Shown: positions 1 through 7,564 of the stretch, one piece after another
Numbering within the stretch: position 1 is the first letter of the stretch
Layout: each line of letters begins with the position of its first letter
Source of the DNA: Maritimibacter harenae
GTDB taxonomy: Bacteria; Pseudomonadota; Alphaproteobacteria; Rhodobacterales; Rhodobacteraceae
Assembly (NCBI RefSeq): GCF_009882975.1
Contig: NZ_WTUX01000012.1
Coordinates: 209,491 to 273,490 of the forward strand
Reading direction: 5' to 3'
DNA length: 64,000 bases
Program-made: the position numbers and the translations under genes
Notes under the pieces: model-generated
Seen by the model: the letters and a program-made list of their open reading frames with translations, nothing else
The model's database searches: none
What the model was told of the DNA's origin: nothing

Positions 1-51
1 CTGGGGGCCGATTTCATCCTCGGGATCGACGGCTGCGACATGCTGTCCTGA
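1..51 (+). CDS. C-terminal end of an unidentified protein (partial)
   Basis: The first 17 codons form an open frame ending LGADFILGIDGCDMLS and a TGA stop. The start lies outside the window. High-GC codon use matches the neighbours and the next gene converges on it, so it is probably the 3' end of a real gene. The fragment is too short for any family assignment. Confidence 0.45.
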   Translation: MGADFILGIDGCDMLS

Positions 52-59
52 CCCGCGAC

Positions 60-90
60 AAAAAAGACCCCCCGGCGATTGCCGGAGGGC
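60..90 (-). terminator. Intrinsic terminator of the ectoine operon
   Basis: Read on the minus strand, a GC-rich hairpin (arms about CCTCCGGC / GCCGGGGG, loop AATC) is followed by a T-rich run. It lies about 40 nt beyond the ask_ect stop codon, so it most likely ends the ectABC-ask transcript. Confidence 0.75.
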
Positions 91-129
91 CTCAGTCAAG
101 CCTGACGAGTTTTTATGAACTTTGGAGCG

Positions 130-1560
130 TCAGGCAACCTCACGGAGCGGCTCTTTTTTTTCCGCTTCGATCAGGGCGCGGTGCAGGACCTTGATGGCTT
201 CCGCGGATTCGTCGCGGGGCATCAGGAACTGCACGTCGACATTGCGCGGGGTCGCATGGGCGGCGATCACGTCCAGCCCGGCCTCGTCCAGCGCGGCAAG
301 ACCACGGCCAAGCACGGACTGCTTGCGCAGGTCCCGGCCGATGGCGGACACGATGCACTGGCTGCGCACCTCGATCTCGGCCTGCGGAAAGCGTTCGAGC
401 ACGTCGGCCTCGACCCGCTTCACGGCCTTGAGCGACCCTTTGACATAGTGGGTGATGGTGTTCGCGTTCGAGGTCTTCGACACGATCCACACCTTGTGAC
501 GCTTGAGCGCCTCGAGGATCGTGGAGTCGTAACCCTTCACGCCCACCATGTCCTGTTCGAACACCTCGATCGAGATGACGTCCAGCCCGGTCACGATCTC
601 GACGCCCGGCGTGTCGCCGCGGCAATCGTCGATCAGGGTGCCCGGATCCTCCGGCTCGAAGGCGTTGGTCACGCGCAGCGGCACATCGGCCTGGCGCAGC
701 ATCTTCGCCGCCGAGGGGTGGATCGCTTCCATCCCGAGGTTCGACAGCTGGTCGGCCACGTCGTAGTTCGTGTGACCCAGCTTCTGCACGGCGTCTTCGC
801 CGACAAGGTTCGGGTCGGCCGAGCTGAGGTGGAACTCCTTGTGGATGATCGCCTCTTTCGCCTGCGTGAGCGCGGCGATGCGCGCGAAGGTCACTTCCGA
901 GTAGCCCCGGTCGTATTCCTTCATCAGGCCTTCCTTGCACTGGGCGTAGCCCGTGACGATCGGCATCTCCGTCGCGAAGTCGACGTCCTCGAGCCCCTGG
1001 GCGATCCGCTCGTCGAGCGTGCAGTCGCCCTCGTCACGCCAACCCGACAGGTCGACGAACCGGGCCGAAATGCCGGCGCGCTTCAGCATCAGCGCGGTGC
1101 AGTAGGCCGAATGCGCCTCGCCCAGACCCGACAGGAGCTCGCGCACCATGTGCATGTGCTCCGACAGGCGGAAGTGGCCGTAGGAGCACAGGCGCCCCAG
1201 GTCGATCAGGAACGACTTGGCGCCGTTCATGCGCTCGGCGACGAAGTCGTTGGCATCGGCGATGTCGGCCGGGTGCTCCAGCACCTCCTTGTGCGCCTCT
1301 TCCATCGCTTCGCCGACCTTCTTGAGCGCGGCCATCCACGCGTGATCGTCGGCTTCACCGTCGGCGAACATGGCATAGACGCCCTGTTCCCCGGATTTCT
1401 TGTGTTCGAGCAGCAGGTTGGTGATCCCGCCGAAGGCCGACACGACGAAGATCCGGTTGTAGGGATCGTCGCCCCGGATGAGCAGGGTGTCGCGCAGTTC
1501 GCGCACCCGGCTCATGGATGTGCCGCCGATCTTCTCGACAGTATGATTTCGGTCAGACAT
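130..1560 (-). CDS. ask_ect: Ectoine-specific aspartate kinase (Ask_Ect)
   Basis: Phosphorylates aspartate to aspartyl-phosphate, the first step towards aspartate semialdehyde, which feeds diaminobutyrate and ectoine synthesis. The 476-residue protein opens with KIGGTSM, the aspartokinase nucleotide-binding motif in the slightly altered form (KIGG rather than KFGG) typical of Ask_Ect. The amino-acid kinase domain fills the first two thirds and an ACT-type regulatory region lies in the last third. It is the last gene of ectA-ectB-ectC-ask, starting 19 nt after ectC, and a terminator follows. Known for the family: Ask_Ect enzymes are less sensitive to end-product inhibition and supply precursor for osmolyte production. 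A general lysine/threonine-pathway kinase is less likely given the operon. Confidence 0.93.
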   Translation of the reverse strand: MSDRNHTVEKIGGTSMSRVRELRDTLLIRGDDPYNRIFVVSAFGGITNLLLEHKKSGEQGVYAMFADGEADDHAWMAALKKVGEAMEEAHKEVLEHPADIADANDFVAERMNGAKSFLIDLGRLCSYGHFRLSEHMHMVRELLSGLGEAHSAYCTALMLKRAGISARFVDLSGWRDEGDCTLDERIAQGLEDVDFATEMPIVTGYAQCKEGLMKEYDRGYSEVTFARIAALTQAKEAIIHKEFHLSSADPNLVGEDAVQKLGHTNYDVADQLSNLGMEAIHPSAAKMLRQADVPLRVTNAFEPEDPGTLIDDCRGDTPGVEIVTGLDVISIEVFEQDMVGVKGYDSTILEALKRHKVWIVSKTSNANTITHYVKGSLKAVKRVEADVLERFPQAEIEVRSQCIVSAIGRDLRKQSVLGRGLAALDEAGLDVIAAHATPRNVDVQFLMPRDESAEAIKVLHRALIEAEKKEPLREVA

Positions 1561-1579
1561 GGGTCTTCCCCGTGTTGTT

Positions 1580-1972
1580 TCAGGCAGCGTCTTCGGGCGC
1601 GGCGTAGGAACCGTCTTCCTGGTGCACTTCCTTGCCGGTGACCGGCGGGTTGAAGCAGCAGGCCAGGACCAGCTCGTCGTCCGCCACCAGCGTGTGCTTG
1701 TCGTGCAGGTTCAGCGCGTACATGACACCCGGCTTGATCTCGTGGGTCTCGCCCGTGGCAAGGTCGGTGATCCGGCCCTTGCCCGAGATGCAGTAGACGC
1801 TCTCGAAGTGGTTCTTGTAGTGGAACGTGTGCTCCGAACCGCCCTGGATCGTGGTGATGTGGAACGAGAAGCCCATCCCGTCATCGGCGAGAAGCATGCG
1901 CACGGAGTTCCAGCGCGCGTCCGAGATGGACTTGTCGGTGTTCTTGAGTTCGTTGAAATCACGGACGATCAT
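1580..1972 (-). CDS. ectC: L-ectoine synthase
   Basis: Cyclises N-gamma-acetyl-diaminobutyrate to ectoine, the last step of the pathway, in the cytoplasm. The 130-residue product is the normal EctC length and opens [10 protein letters not shown], a typical EctC start. A cupin-like beta-barrel is indicated by the central stretch with [19 protein letters not shown] and the C-terminal CFNPPVTG. It begins 5 nt after the ectB stop and is followed after 19 nt by ask_ect, so it is co-transcribed. No ectD hydroxylase gene is present in the window, so the sequence supports ectoine but says nothing about hydroxyectoine. Confidence 0.97.
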   Translation of the reverse strand: MIVRDFNELKNTDKSISDARWNSVRMLLADDGMGFSFHITTIQGGSEHTFHYKNHFESVYCISGKGRITDLATGETHEIKPGVMYALNLHDKHTLVADDELVLACCFNPPVTGKEVHQEDGSYAAPEDAA

Positions 1973-1977
1973 TGGTG

Positions 1978-3279
1978 TTACTCCGCAGCAATTTTCTTGT
2001 TTTCGTTCAGCGCTTCACGGGTCGCCTCGAGGACGATGTCCAGGCCCCGCTTGAGCACGTCGTTCGGGATGTTCAGCGCCGCAAGCACCTTGACCACTTC
2101 GTCGTCGGCGCCCGACGTCTCGATGATCAGGCCCTTGTCGAAGGCACGGCCGCAGATGTCCTCGGCCAGCTCGCCGGTGCCCACGTCCACGCCGCGCATG
2201 AAGCCACGGCCCTTGAGGTAGGCGTTCGGGATCAGCTCGGCGACCTTCTTGAGGCCGTCTTCCAGGATCTGCGACTTCTCGGCGATGGAGGCTTCCATCG
2301 CGTCCTTGTCGGCCCAGTACTTCTCCAGGGCGACACGGCCCGTGACGAAGGCGTGCGTGTTGCCGCGGAAGGTGCCGTTGTGCTCGGCCGGCTTCCAGAC
2401 GTCATGCTCGCGCTTGATCAGCAGGCAGGCGAACGGCAGGCCGAAGCCCGACAGCGACTTCGCTTGCGTGATGAGGTCGGGCTCGACGCCCATGTCCTCG
2501 ATGCCGAAGTACTTGCCGGTCCGGCCGATGCCGGCCTGGATGTCGTCCACGATCAGCAGCGCGCCGTGCTCTTTCGCGAGCTTGGCGATGCCCTGGATCC
2601 ACTCCTTCGACGCGGCGTTCAGGCCACCCTCGCCCTGCACGGGCTCGAAGATGAACGCGGCCGGCGCGTCGACGCCCGACGAGCTGTTGTTCAGCATGGT
2701 TTCGATCAGCTTGAGCGTATCCACGTCGCCCATCGCCCCTTCGTAGGGCATGTGCGTGACGTCGCCCAGGTGGCCGCCACCGGCGCCACCGCGCTTGCCG
2801 GCGTTACCGGTCAGCGACAGCGAACCCATCGTCATGCCGTGGAAGCCGTTGGTGAACGAGATGATGTTGCGACGGCCCGTGATCTTGCGGGCGAGCTTCA
2901 TCGCGGCTTCGACGGCGTTGGTGCCGGTCGGGCCGGTCATCATGATCTTGTAGTCGTCCATGCCGCGCGGCTTGAGCACGATGTTCTCGTAGGCTTCCAG
3001 CCACTTCGCCTTTTCCTCGGTGTACATGTCGAGGCCGTGGGCGATGCCGTCGTCGGTGATGTGCTCGACCAGCGCCGATTTCATGTCGGCGTCGTTGTGG
3101 CCGTAGTTCAGCGACGAGCAACCGGCGAGAAAGTCGATGTACTCGGTGCCGTCGGTCGCGGTCATGATCGACCCCTGCGCTTTCGCGAAGGTGGTCGGGA
3201 AACCGCGGCAGTACGAGCGGGCTTCCGACTCGCGGCGTTCAAAAACGGGATTGTTCGCAGACTGTTTGTCTGTCGTCAT
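1978..3279 (-). CDS. ectB: Diaminobutyrate-2-oxoglutarate transaminase
   Basis: Transfers an amino group from glutamate to aspartate semialdehyde to give L-2,4-diaminobutyrate, using PLP. The 433-residue protein is a class-III aminotransferase: [11 protein letters not shown] near residue 116 binds the cofactor phosphate, [13 protein letters not shown] holds the conserved aspartate (about 245-246), and Lys274 in TQAKSLSG is the expected PLP lysine. The N-terminal [13 protein letters not shown] is characteristic of EctB. Second gene of the operon, 48 nt after ectA and 5 nt before ectC. Confidence 0.97.
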   Translation of the reverse strand: MTTDKQSANNPVFERRESEARSYCRGFPTTFAKAQGSIMTATDGTEYIDFLAGCSSLNYGHNDADMKSALVEHITDDGIAHGLDMYTEEKAKWLEAYENIVLKPRGMDDYKIMMTGPTGTNAVEAAMKLARKITGRRNIISFTNGFHGMTMGSLSLTGNAGKRGGAGGGHLGDVTHMPYEGAMGDVDTLKLIETMLNNSSSGVDAPAAFIFEPVQGEGGLNAASKEWIQGIAKLAKEHGALLIVDDIQAGIGRTGKYFGIEDMGVEPDLITQAKSLSGFGLPFACLLIKREHDVWKPAEHNGTFRGNTHAFVTGRVALEKYWADKDAMEASIAEKSQILEDGLKKVAELIPNAYLKGRGFMRGVDVGTGELAEDICGRAFDKGLIIETSGADDEVVKVLAALNIPNDVLKRGLDIVLEATREALNENKKIAAE

Positions 3280-3327
3280 AACGTGTTCCTTCGATGTCTG
3301 TTGTGAGAGGACGGGGGGCCGCGTCGC

Positions 3328-3861
3328 TTACGCGGCCTTCGCCATGTCGCCTTCGTCGGGAACGGTGATCGTCACCATGTGCTCGGTGTCGTGCCGTCCT
3401 TCGAAGTGATCGTCCTTCTTGAAGTGGGCTTCGTCCTTCAGCTCGCCGCCGTGACGCTTGGCGAACTTCTTGAACAGCGCCCAGGATGCGCCATTGTCTT
3501 CGGTGATGGTGGTCTTGAGGACGTTGGCTTCGTCGCATTCCTCGCGCCCGAAGATCTCGTCCAGCATCAGGCCACCAAGACCCATGCCGCGTGCCTTTTC
3601 GCTCACGGCGACCTGCCACACGAAAAGCGCGTTTTCGTTCGGCACGAGGTAGCCGGAAATCCAACCGACAATGTCACCGTCCAGTTCGGCCACCACGCAG
3701 GTGTCGCGGAAATGGTCACACTGAAGCAGGTTGCAGTAGACGGAGTTCTCGTCGAGCGGCTTGCACTCTCGGATCAGCTCCCAGATTTGCGCTCCGTCCT
3801 CGGATTCAGGTTTCCGAAGGCGGAGCTTGCCAGTTCGGGGAAGGTCTTTCGCGGTATGCAT
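3328..3861 (-). CDS. ectA: Diaminobutyrate acetyltransferase
   Basis: A GNAT-fold enzyme that acetylates L-2,4-diaminobutyrate with acetyl-CoA, the committed step to ectoine. The frame stays open further upstream, but the start chosen gives MHTAKDLPRTGKLRLRKP, the usual EctA beginning, and has a GGAGAG ribosome-binding site about 9 nt before it. The product is 177 residues. The acetyl-CoA loop region appears as VSEKARGMGLGGLML and the GNAT C-terminal part as ITEDNGASWALFKKFA. First gene of the operon; a sigma-70-like promoter lies just upstream. Confidence 0.95.
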   Translation of the reverse strand: MHTAKDLPRTGKLRLRKPESEDGAQIWELIRECKPLDENSVYCNLLQCDHFRDTCVVAELDGDIVGWISGYLVPNENALFVWQVAVSEKARGMGLGGLMLDEIFGREECDEANVLKTTITEDNGASWALFKKFAKRHGGELKDEAHFKKDDHFEGRHDTEHMVTITVPDEGDMAKAA

Positions 3862-3894
3862 GTCTCGGTACTCTCCAAAGTTCCTTTGGTGGGT

Positions 3895-3923
3895 AAAGTA
3901 GTTTGAGCGCCGATTTGTTTCAA
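3895..3923 (-). promoter_or_regulatory. Probable sigma-70-type promoter of ectABC-ask
   Basis: On the minus strand TTGAAA (3923-3918) is followed after 17 nt by TACTTT (3900-3895), close to the consensus -35 and -10 hexamers with ideal spacing. It would start transcription roughly 25-30 nt upstream of the ectA start codon. Position and spacing are seen; activity is inferred. Confidence 0.6.
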
Positions 3924-3988
3924 GGGCTGAAGCAAATTTATGCAAAATTCCGCCAAAAAGGCCTGTTTTTAGGGGTTCCGGGGCGAAA

Positions 3989-3999
3989 TTACTTCGTAA
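3989..3999. promoter_or_regulatory. Small palindrome in the ectA-ectR intergenic region
   Basis: TTAC-TTC-GTAA is a perfect short inverted repeat between the two divergent promoters. MarR-type regulators bind palindromes, so it may be part of an EctR operator. It is too short to call with confidence. Confidence 0.25.
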
Positions 4000-4016
4000 A
4001 TGAGCGGGCAAGAACC

Positions 4017-4044
4017 TTTACAAAGCGAATTATTTGTCTATCTA
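4017..4044 (+). promoter_or_regulatory. Probable sigma-70-type promoter of ectR
   Basis: TTTACA (4017-4022) and TATCTA (4039-4044) are separated by 16 nt, a fair match to -35 and -10 hexamers. It lies 60 nt upstream of the chosen ectR start and diverges from the ectA promoter, as expected for a regulator controlling both. Confidence 0.45.
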
Positions 4045-4104
4045 AGCATCATGATTGCATCCGACCTACTCGCCATGGCATCTACTCCAGTGGAGGGTGA
4101 TGAC

Positions 4105-4590
4105 ATGGACAGGACAGATATAAGCCTGATCGCTCTGCGCCGAATCCTTCGCGCGACCGAGCTTTATGGCAAAGAGCTTGCGACGGCGGCCAAACTGACG
4201 GCCGCCCAGTTCCGCGCGCTCCAGATCGTGGCAGAGACGGGTCGGGCCACCCCCAAGGACATCGCCAGCCGCATGGGCGTGAGCCAGGCGACGATCACCG
4301 CGCTGGTCGACAAGCTCGTTGCGCGCCGGCTCGTCACCCGCGAACGCTCGGAACGCGACCGGCGCCAGACCAACGTGACGGTCACCCCCGAAGGGCAGGC
4401 GACCGTGGACGAGGCGCCCGATGCGCTGCAACAGCGCTACGTGCGCAAGTTCGAGGCGCTGGAGGACTGGGAACAGGCGCAGATCATCGCCTCGCTCGAA
4501 CGGGTCGCGGCGATGCTCGACGCCGACGCGATCGACGCCTCGCCGGTCCTGACCACGGGCGACATCAAGTCGACCGACAAGCGCCACTGA
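4105..4590 (+). CDS. ectR: MarR-family regulator of ectoine synthesis
   Basis: A winged helix-turn-helix regulator, 161 residues from the chosen start. The frame extends 35 codons further upstream, but the ATG at 4105 has a strong GGAGGG ribosome-binding site and gives MDRTDISLIALRRILRAT, matching the known EctR N-terminus. The DNA-binding part runs from about residue 45 to 100 (TPKDIASRMGVSQATITALV, then the wing RRLVTRERSERDRRQ). It is divergent from ectA across a 243-nt gap. In methylotrophs EctR represses ectABC; the same role is inferred here from position. Confidence 0.88.
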   Translation: MDRTDISLIALRRILRATELYGKELATAAKLTAAQFRALQIVAETGRATPKDIASRMGVSQATITALVDKLVARRLVTRERSERDRRQTNVTVTPEGQATVDEAPDALQQRYVRKFEALEDWEQAQIIASLERVAAMLDADAIDASPVLTTGDIKSTDKRH

Positions 4591-4597
4591 CGCGAAA

Positions 4598-4623
4598 GAC
4601 CCGCGCGGCGTCGCCGGCGGGTC
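4598..4623. terminator. Hairpin between convergent ectR and the holin-like gene
   Basis: GACCCGC-G-CGGCG-T-CGCCG-GCGGGTC forms a nearly perfect long stem just after the ectR stop. There is no clear T run on either side, so it may act as a transcript 3'-end stabiliser or a weak bidirectional terminator. Confidence 0.5.
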
Positions 4624-4648
4624 CATCAGGTTCCGTTTTCGAAATATC

Positions 4649-5038
4649 TCAATGAAGGTGGTCGTGCTCATCGTCGGGCGGCGTACCGCGCCCGGCCGCC
4701 ATGCCGGCGCTGATGCCCTGCACGAATGCCGCGCTCAGCCCGCCGAAGGCGGCGATCCCGGCCGCGGGCGCCACCGTCGAGGCAGGCGCGTTCACGCTGG
4801 GCGCCATCGTCACCGCCGCGCGCTTGGTGCGCGTCAGGGCCAGGAAGATCAGCCCGAGACCCACGAACACACCGCCGTAGATCAGGGCGATTTCCAGGTG
4901 ATCCATCACCTGCGCCAGCGCGATCCACCCGGCTGCGGCCAGGAAGCCGATCCCGATGACAAGCATCAGGCCGCTCACCACACCGAACATGGTGCGGCGA
5001 ACGGCCAGCCGAATGCGGTATTCGATCGCGGCGATCAT
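4649..5038 (-). CDS. Small membrane protein, phage-holin-like superfamily
   Basis: A 129-residue protein with two hydrophobic helices in its first half (about residues 17-42 and 50-70: VVSGLMLVIGIGFLAAAG and IALIYGGVFVGLGLIFLAL), a low-complexity Ala/Pro stretch and a His/Asp-rich tail DDEHDHLH. This layout matches the putative Actinobacterial holin-X / DUF1469-type families, which are chromosomal envelope proteins rather than true phage holins. Its start overlaps the stop of the upstream DUF883 gene by 4 nt (ATGA), so the two are translationally coupled and share the EcfG-type promoter upstream. The function is unknown; a stress-related membrane role is inferred. Confidence 0.7.
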   Translation of the reverse strand: MIAAIEYRIRLAVRRTMFGVVSGLMLVIGIGFLAAAGWIALAQVMDHLEIALIYGGVFVGLGLIFLALTRTKRAAVTMAPSVNAPASTVAPAAGIAAFGGLSAAFVQGISAGMAAGRGTPPDDEHDHLH

Positions 5039-5364
5039 TTGCGGCTCAGGAACAGCCCCACGAGAAAGCCGACGCCGGCCGCGATACCGACCGAGGTGGC
5101 CGGGTTCTGGCGGACCTGCCCTTCGGCGGTCTTATAGTAATGCAGGGCGCTGTCCTGCGCCTCGCGCGCGGCCTTCTCGGTCCTGGCACGCGCCTTCTTG
5201 GCCTTCTTCGCCGCGCGGTCCTTCGCCTCGGCCGACGCCGAGTTGCCGACCTCCTTGAGCGTGGTGGTCAGATCGGAGACGTCCGATTTCAGCTGCGCGA
5301 TCTGGTCTTGCAGGTCCTTGACGTCCTTGTCGACACCATTGGAACTCGTTTGGGCGTTAGCCAT
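5035..5364 (-). CDS. DUF883 / ElaB-YqjD-like membrane-anchored protein
   Basis: A 109-residue protein with a long charged helical region (about residues 12-75, with heptads such as LQDQIAQLKSDVSDLTTTLK) followed by a C-terminal hydrophobic anchor GVGFLVGLFLSRK. That is the layout of the DUF883 family, whose E. coli members ElaB and YqjD are inner-membrane proteins that associate with ribosomes in stationary phase. The start was moved 25 codons inward because AAGGAG sits at ideal distance and the extra N-terminus has no family resemblance. It overlaps the next gene by 4 nt. An EcfG-type promoter 40-64 nt upstream suggests control by the general stress response. Confidence 0.82.
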   Translation of the reverse strand: MANAQTSSNGVDKDVKDLQDQIAQLKSDVSDLTTTLKEVGNSASAEAKDRAAKKAKKARARTEKAAREAQDSALHYYKTAEGQVRQNPATSVGIAAGVGFLVGLFLSRK

Positions 5365-5403
5365 GATAATTCTCCTTTCGGAAGTCTGTCCGTTCGACTC
5401 CCC

Positions 5404-5428
5404 AACGCACGCACGGGCGTGCTGTTCC
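5404..5428 (-). promoter_or_regulatory. EcfG-type promoter of the DUF883 / holin-like pair
   Basis: On the minus strand GGAAC (5428-5424) is followed after exactly 16 nt by CGTT (5407-5404), a perfect match to the alphaproteobacterial general-stress sigma promoter. It lies about 40 nt upstream of the DUF883 start codon. Confidence 0.8.
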
Positions 5429-5460
5429 ATCGCGATCACGGGCTAACCGCACCTTTTCAC

Positions 5461-5486
5461 GGAACTTTCCGCCCCCTCCCCTCGTT
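5461..5486 (+). promoter_or_regulatory. EcfG-type promoter of the DUF1328 gene
   Basis: GGAAC at 5461-5465 and CGTT at 5483-5486 are separated by 17 nt. The element lies about 60 nt upstream of the DUF1328 start and is divergent from the EcfG-type promoter of the DUF883 gene. Confidence 0.8.
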
Positions 5487-5547
5487 TCAGTCCCAATGCC
5501 GCGCCGAAAGGCGCAACTGACTGAAACGAAACAGAAGGAGGCTCGTC

Positions 5548-5718
5548 ATGCTCGGCTGGGCACTCGCGTTCCTCGTTATCGCAATCATCGCCGCCGTCTT
5601 CGGTTTCGGCGGCATCGCAACGGCGTCGGCCGGGATCGCGCAGATCCTGTTCTTCGTCTTCCTCGTCCTCTTCGTGGTCGCACTGGTCGTGCGCGCGGTC
5701 CGGGGCAGGAACGTGTAG
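5548..5718 (+). CDS. DUF1328 (YtjA-like) small membrane protein
   Basis: A 56-residue protein with ATG preceded by AGAAGGAG. It has two membrane helices separated by a [11 protein letters not shown] turn (residues about 19-29); the start [20 protein letters not shown] and the end VVRAVRGRN are typical of DUF1328/YtjA. Family members are abundant in proteobacteria and often stress-induced, with no established biochemical role. A perfect EcfG-type promoter upstream and two hairpins downstream mark it as a single-gene stress transcript. Confidence 0.88.
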   Translation: MLGWALAFLVIAIIAAVFGFGGIATASAGIAQILFFVFLVLFVVALVVRAVRGRNV

Positions 5719-5733
5719 ATCAGGCACAAATAC

Positions 5734-5802
5734 GGACCGGGGCGCGAAGTACCTCGTGCGCCCCGGTCCCTGTTCACGCCCCCGCAGCGACGGGGGTTTT
5801 TT
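5734..5802 (+). terminator. Two successive hairpins ending the DUF1328 transcript
   Basis: The first hairpin has perfect 12-nt arms GGACCGGGGCGC / GCGCCCCGGTCC (5734-5769). The second, with arms CCCCCG / CGGGGG (5779-5796), is followed by TTTTTT and is the actual intrinsic terminator. Confidence 0.85.
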
Positions 5803-5835
5803 CATGCCCGGCGCATGCGACCGGACCCACGAACA

Positions 5836-5865
5836 AAAACGACGCCCCCGAGGGAGCGCCGTTTT
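5836..5865 (-). terminator. Intrinsic terminator of phyR
   Basis: AAAACGACGC...GCGCCGTTTT forms a hairpin with A and T runs on both sides, 24 nt beyond the phyR stop on the minus strand. Confidence 0.7.
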
Positions 5866-5888
5866 CGCACCTTTAGTCGTGTCTCGGA

Positions 5889-6698
5889 TCAGGTCTCGAG
5901 CGTCTCGGTCGACGAGAAGAACATCGCCTGGCTCACGGCCGAGCGGACCTGGTCCTCGGAATAGGGTTTGGTGATGACGAAGGCCGGCTCCGGGCGTTCG
6001 CCGGTCAGCAGGCGTTCGGGGAAGGCGGTGATGAAGATCACCGGGATGTCCCCGGCCGTCTTGAGGATCGCGTTCACAGCGTCGATCCCGGACGACCCGT
6101 CGGCCAGCTGGATATCCGACAGGATCAGGTCGGGCTTTTCCTTGCCCGCCAGGTCGACCGCCCCGCGCTCGGTGCGCGCGACGCCGGTGATCGCGTGGCC
6201 CATGTCGGCCACGATGTCCTGGAGGTCCATCGCGATGATCGCCTCGTCCTCGATCACGAGGATCCGGCCCTTCACGCTGTCCTCCATCTCGCTGCGCGCG
6301 ACGGTGATGAGGTGGTTCACCTCGTCCTCGGGCAGCTCCATGATCTTGGCGATGTCGCCGGTCGTGAATTCCTCGACCGTGTAGAGCAGCAGCGCTTCGC
6401 GGGTGTTCGTCGTGAGTTTCGCCAGGTGCCGCTGGGCCCGGGCGTGAATGCCTTCCTCGCCCGGCTCGACGGGCGACCCCGAGGAAGACCAGATCTGGTG
6501 GAAGGCACGGAAAAGCGCCACCTTGTGATCGAGTCCGAGCTCGAAGACCGAACGATCCTCGAGCAGGGCTTCGAGCGTGGCGGCGGCGTAGGTGTCGCCG
6601 GTCTGCTGGCTGCCGGTCAGCGCGCGCGCGTAGCGGCGCAGGTATGGCAGCAGAGACGCGATCTTGACGGAAAGAAATTCAGCTTCTGTGTCGGGCAT
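5889..6698 (-). CDS. phyR: General stress response regulator PhyR
   Basis: The anti-anti-sigma switch of the alphaproteobacterial general stress response. The 269-residue protein has an N-terminal sigma-factor-like domain (about 10-140) and a C-terminal receiver domain (about 145-262) with acidic pocket Glu150-Asp151, phospho-acceptor Asp195 in LILSDIQLADG and Lys244 in VITKPYS. When phosphorylated, PhyR of this family binds NepR and frees the sigma factor. The start at 6698 has AAGGGATGG at suitable distance; the frame continues upstream without family resemblance. It is divergent from nepR-ecfG, the usual arrangement, and has a perfect EcfG promoter, implying feedback. Confidence 0.96.
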   Translation of the reverse strand: MPDTEAEFLSVKIASLLPYLRRYARALTGSQQTGDTYAAATLEALLEDRSVFELGLDHKVALFRAFHQIWSSSGSPVEPGEEGIHARAQRHLAKLTTNTREALLLYTVEEFTTGDIAKIMELPEDEVNHLITVARSEMEDSVKGRILVIEDEAIIAMDLQDIVADMGHAITGVARTERGAVDLAGKEKPDLILSDIQLADGSSGIDAVNAILKTAGDIPVIFITAFPERLLTGERPEPAFVITKPYSEDQVRSAVSQAMFFSSTETLET

Positions 6699-6740
6699 CC
6701 CATCCATCCCTTTTTTGTCCCTATTTTTTTGTATGCGTTG

Positions 6741-6765
6741 GGAACAAAACGCCACCTTACGGGTT
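6741..6765 (+). promoter_or_regulatory. EcfG-like promoter of nepR-ecfG-kinase
   Basis: GGAAC at 6741-6745 and GGTT at 6762-6765 are 16 nt apart: a full -35 and a one-mismatch -10 element. It overlaps the phyR promoter on the opposite strand and would drive the nepR operon by autoregulation. Confidence 0.55.
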
Positions 6766-6772
6766 TGGTTCC
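6748..6772 (-). promoter_or_regulatory. EcfG-type promoter of phyR
   Basis: On the minus strand GGAAC (6772-6768) and CGTT (6751-6748) are separated by exactly 16 nt. It lies about 50 nt upstream of the phyR start codon and physically overlaps the divergent nepR promoter. Confidence 0.82.
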
Positions 6773-6834
6773 AGCAAACGACAAAAAAAGAATGGACGCG
6801 AGAGGCGCCACGTAATGATGGGACGCGGACACAG

Positions 6835-6996
6835 ATGACGGACGATTCAAAGAAAGAAAACGTAGAAGAGCAGATCGACCAGAATCTGCGCAAGGTCTTC
6901 CAGAGCAAGCTGGATGAAGAGGTGCCTGACCGGTTCATGGAGCTTCTCGCCCAACTGAAGGAGAAGGAAGACCAGGGGCGATCTCATGGTCAATGA
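6835..6996 (+). CDS. nepR: Anti-sigma factor NepR
   Basis: A 53-residue protein that binds and holds EcfG inactive until phosphorylated PhyR displaces it. The core IDQNLRKVFQSKLDEEVPDR (residues about 14-33) is the conserved NepR motif, followed by a short helix FMELLAQLKEK. The frame is open upstream, but the ATG at 6835 gives the family N-terminus; its ribosome-binding site is weak (GATGGGACG). It overlaps ecfG by 11 nt, which couples their translation and helps keep the two proteins in balance. Confidence 0.93.
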   Translation: MTDDSKKENVEEQIDQNLRKVFQSKLDEEVPDRFMELLAQLKEKEDQGRSHGQ

Positions 6997-7564
6997 CAAC
7001 AAAGGCGTCGATCCCCGCGAAGCTGTCGTCGAACACCTTCCCGCCATGCGCGCCTTCGCGGCGAGCCTGACGCGCAACTCCGCCGCCGCCGACGACCTCG
7101 TGCAGGACACGATCGTGAAGGCGTGGAAGAATTTCGACAAGTTCCAGGAAGGCACGAACCTGCGCGCCTGGCTCTTCACCATCCTGCGCAACACGTTCTA
7201 CTCCGACCTGCGCAAGAAGAAGCGCGAGGTCGAGGATGCGGACGGTGTGATGGCCGAAACGCTGTCGGAAAAGCCGCACCATGACGGCCGCCTGGCGCTC
7301 GCCGACTTCGAGCGCGTGTTCAGCGAACTGCCCGTCGAACAGCGCGAGGCGTTGATCCTCGTGGGTGCGTCTGGCATGTCCTACGAAGAGGCGGCCGAGA
7401 CCTGCGGCGTGGCGATCGGGACGATCAAGAGCCGGATCAACCGCGGACGCGCCAAGCTCACCGAGCTTCTCGAGCTGTCGGAAGACGAGAGCCTCGAGCT
7501 CACCGACAGCGCCACGATGGCGGTCGTGAGCAACGGGGTCCAACCGAGGAAAAGCGGGAATTGA
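6986..7564 (+). CDS. ecfG: General stress sigma factor EcfG
   Basis: A 192-residue ECF sigma factor. Region 2 spans about residues 15-85 (NSAAADDLVQDTIVKAWKN and LRAWLFTILRNTFYSDLRKK); region 4 spans about 105-160 (LPVEQREALILVGASGMSYE then CGVAIGTIKSRINRGR). Together with phyR and nepR beside it this is the EcfG/RpoE4-type regulator of stationary-phase, osmotic and oxidative stress. It overlaps nepR by 11 nt and its TGA overlaps the TTG start of the kinase gene. Promoter matches to its consensus cluster around this locus. Confidence 0.95.
   Translation: MVNDNKGVDPREAVVEHLPAMRAFAASLTRNSAAADDLVQDTIVKAWKNFDKFQEGTNLRAWLFTILRNTFYSDLRKKKREVEDADGVMAETLSEKPHHDGRLALADFERVFSELPVEQREALILVGASGMSYEEAAETCGVAIGTIKSRINRGRAKLTELLELSEDESLELTDSATMAVVSNGVQPRKSGN

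Noticed and set aside
115..1641. Open frame of about 508 codons on the plus strand over the aspartate kinase gene
   Set aside because: It is the complement of ask_ect in a high-GC genome; its product is His/Arg/Val-rich with no family resemblance.
4649..5038. Holin-like gene as evidence of a prophage
   Set aside because: No lysin, portal, tail or integrase genes are near; it is coupled to a DUF883 gene with a stress promoter, a chromosomal context.
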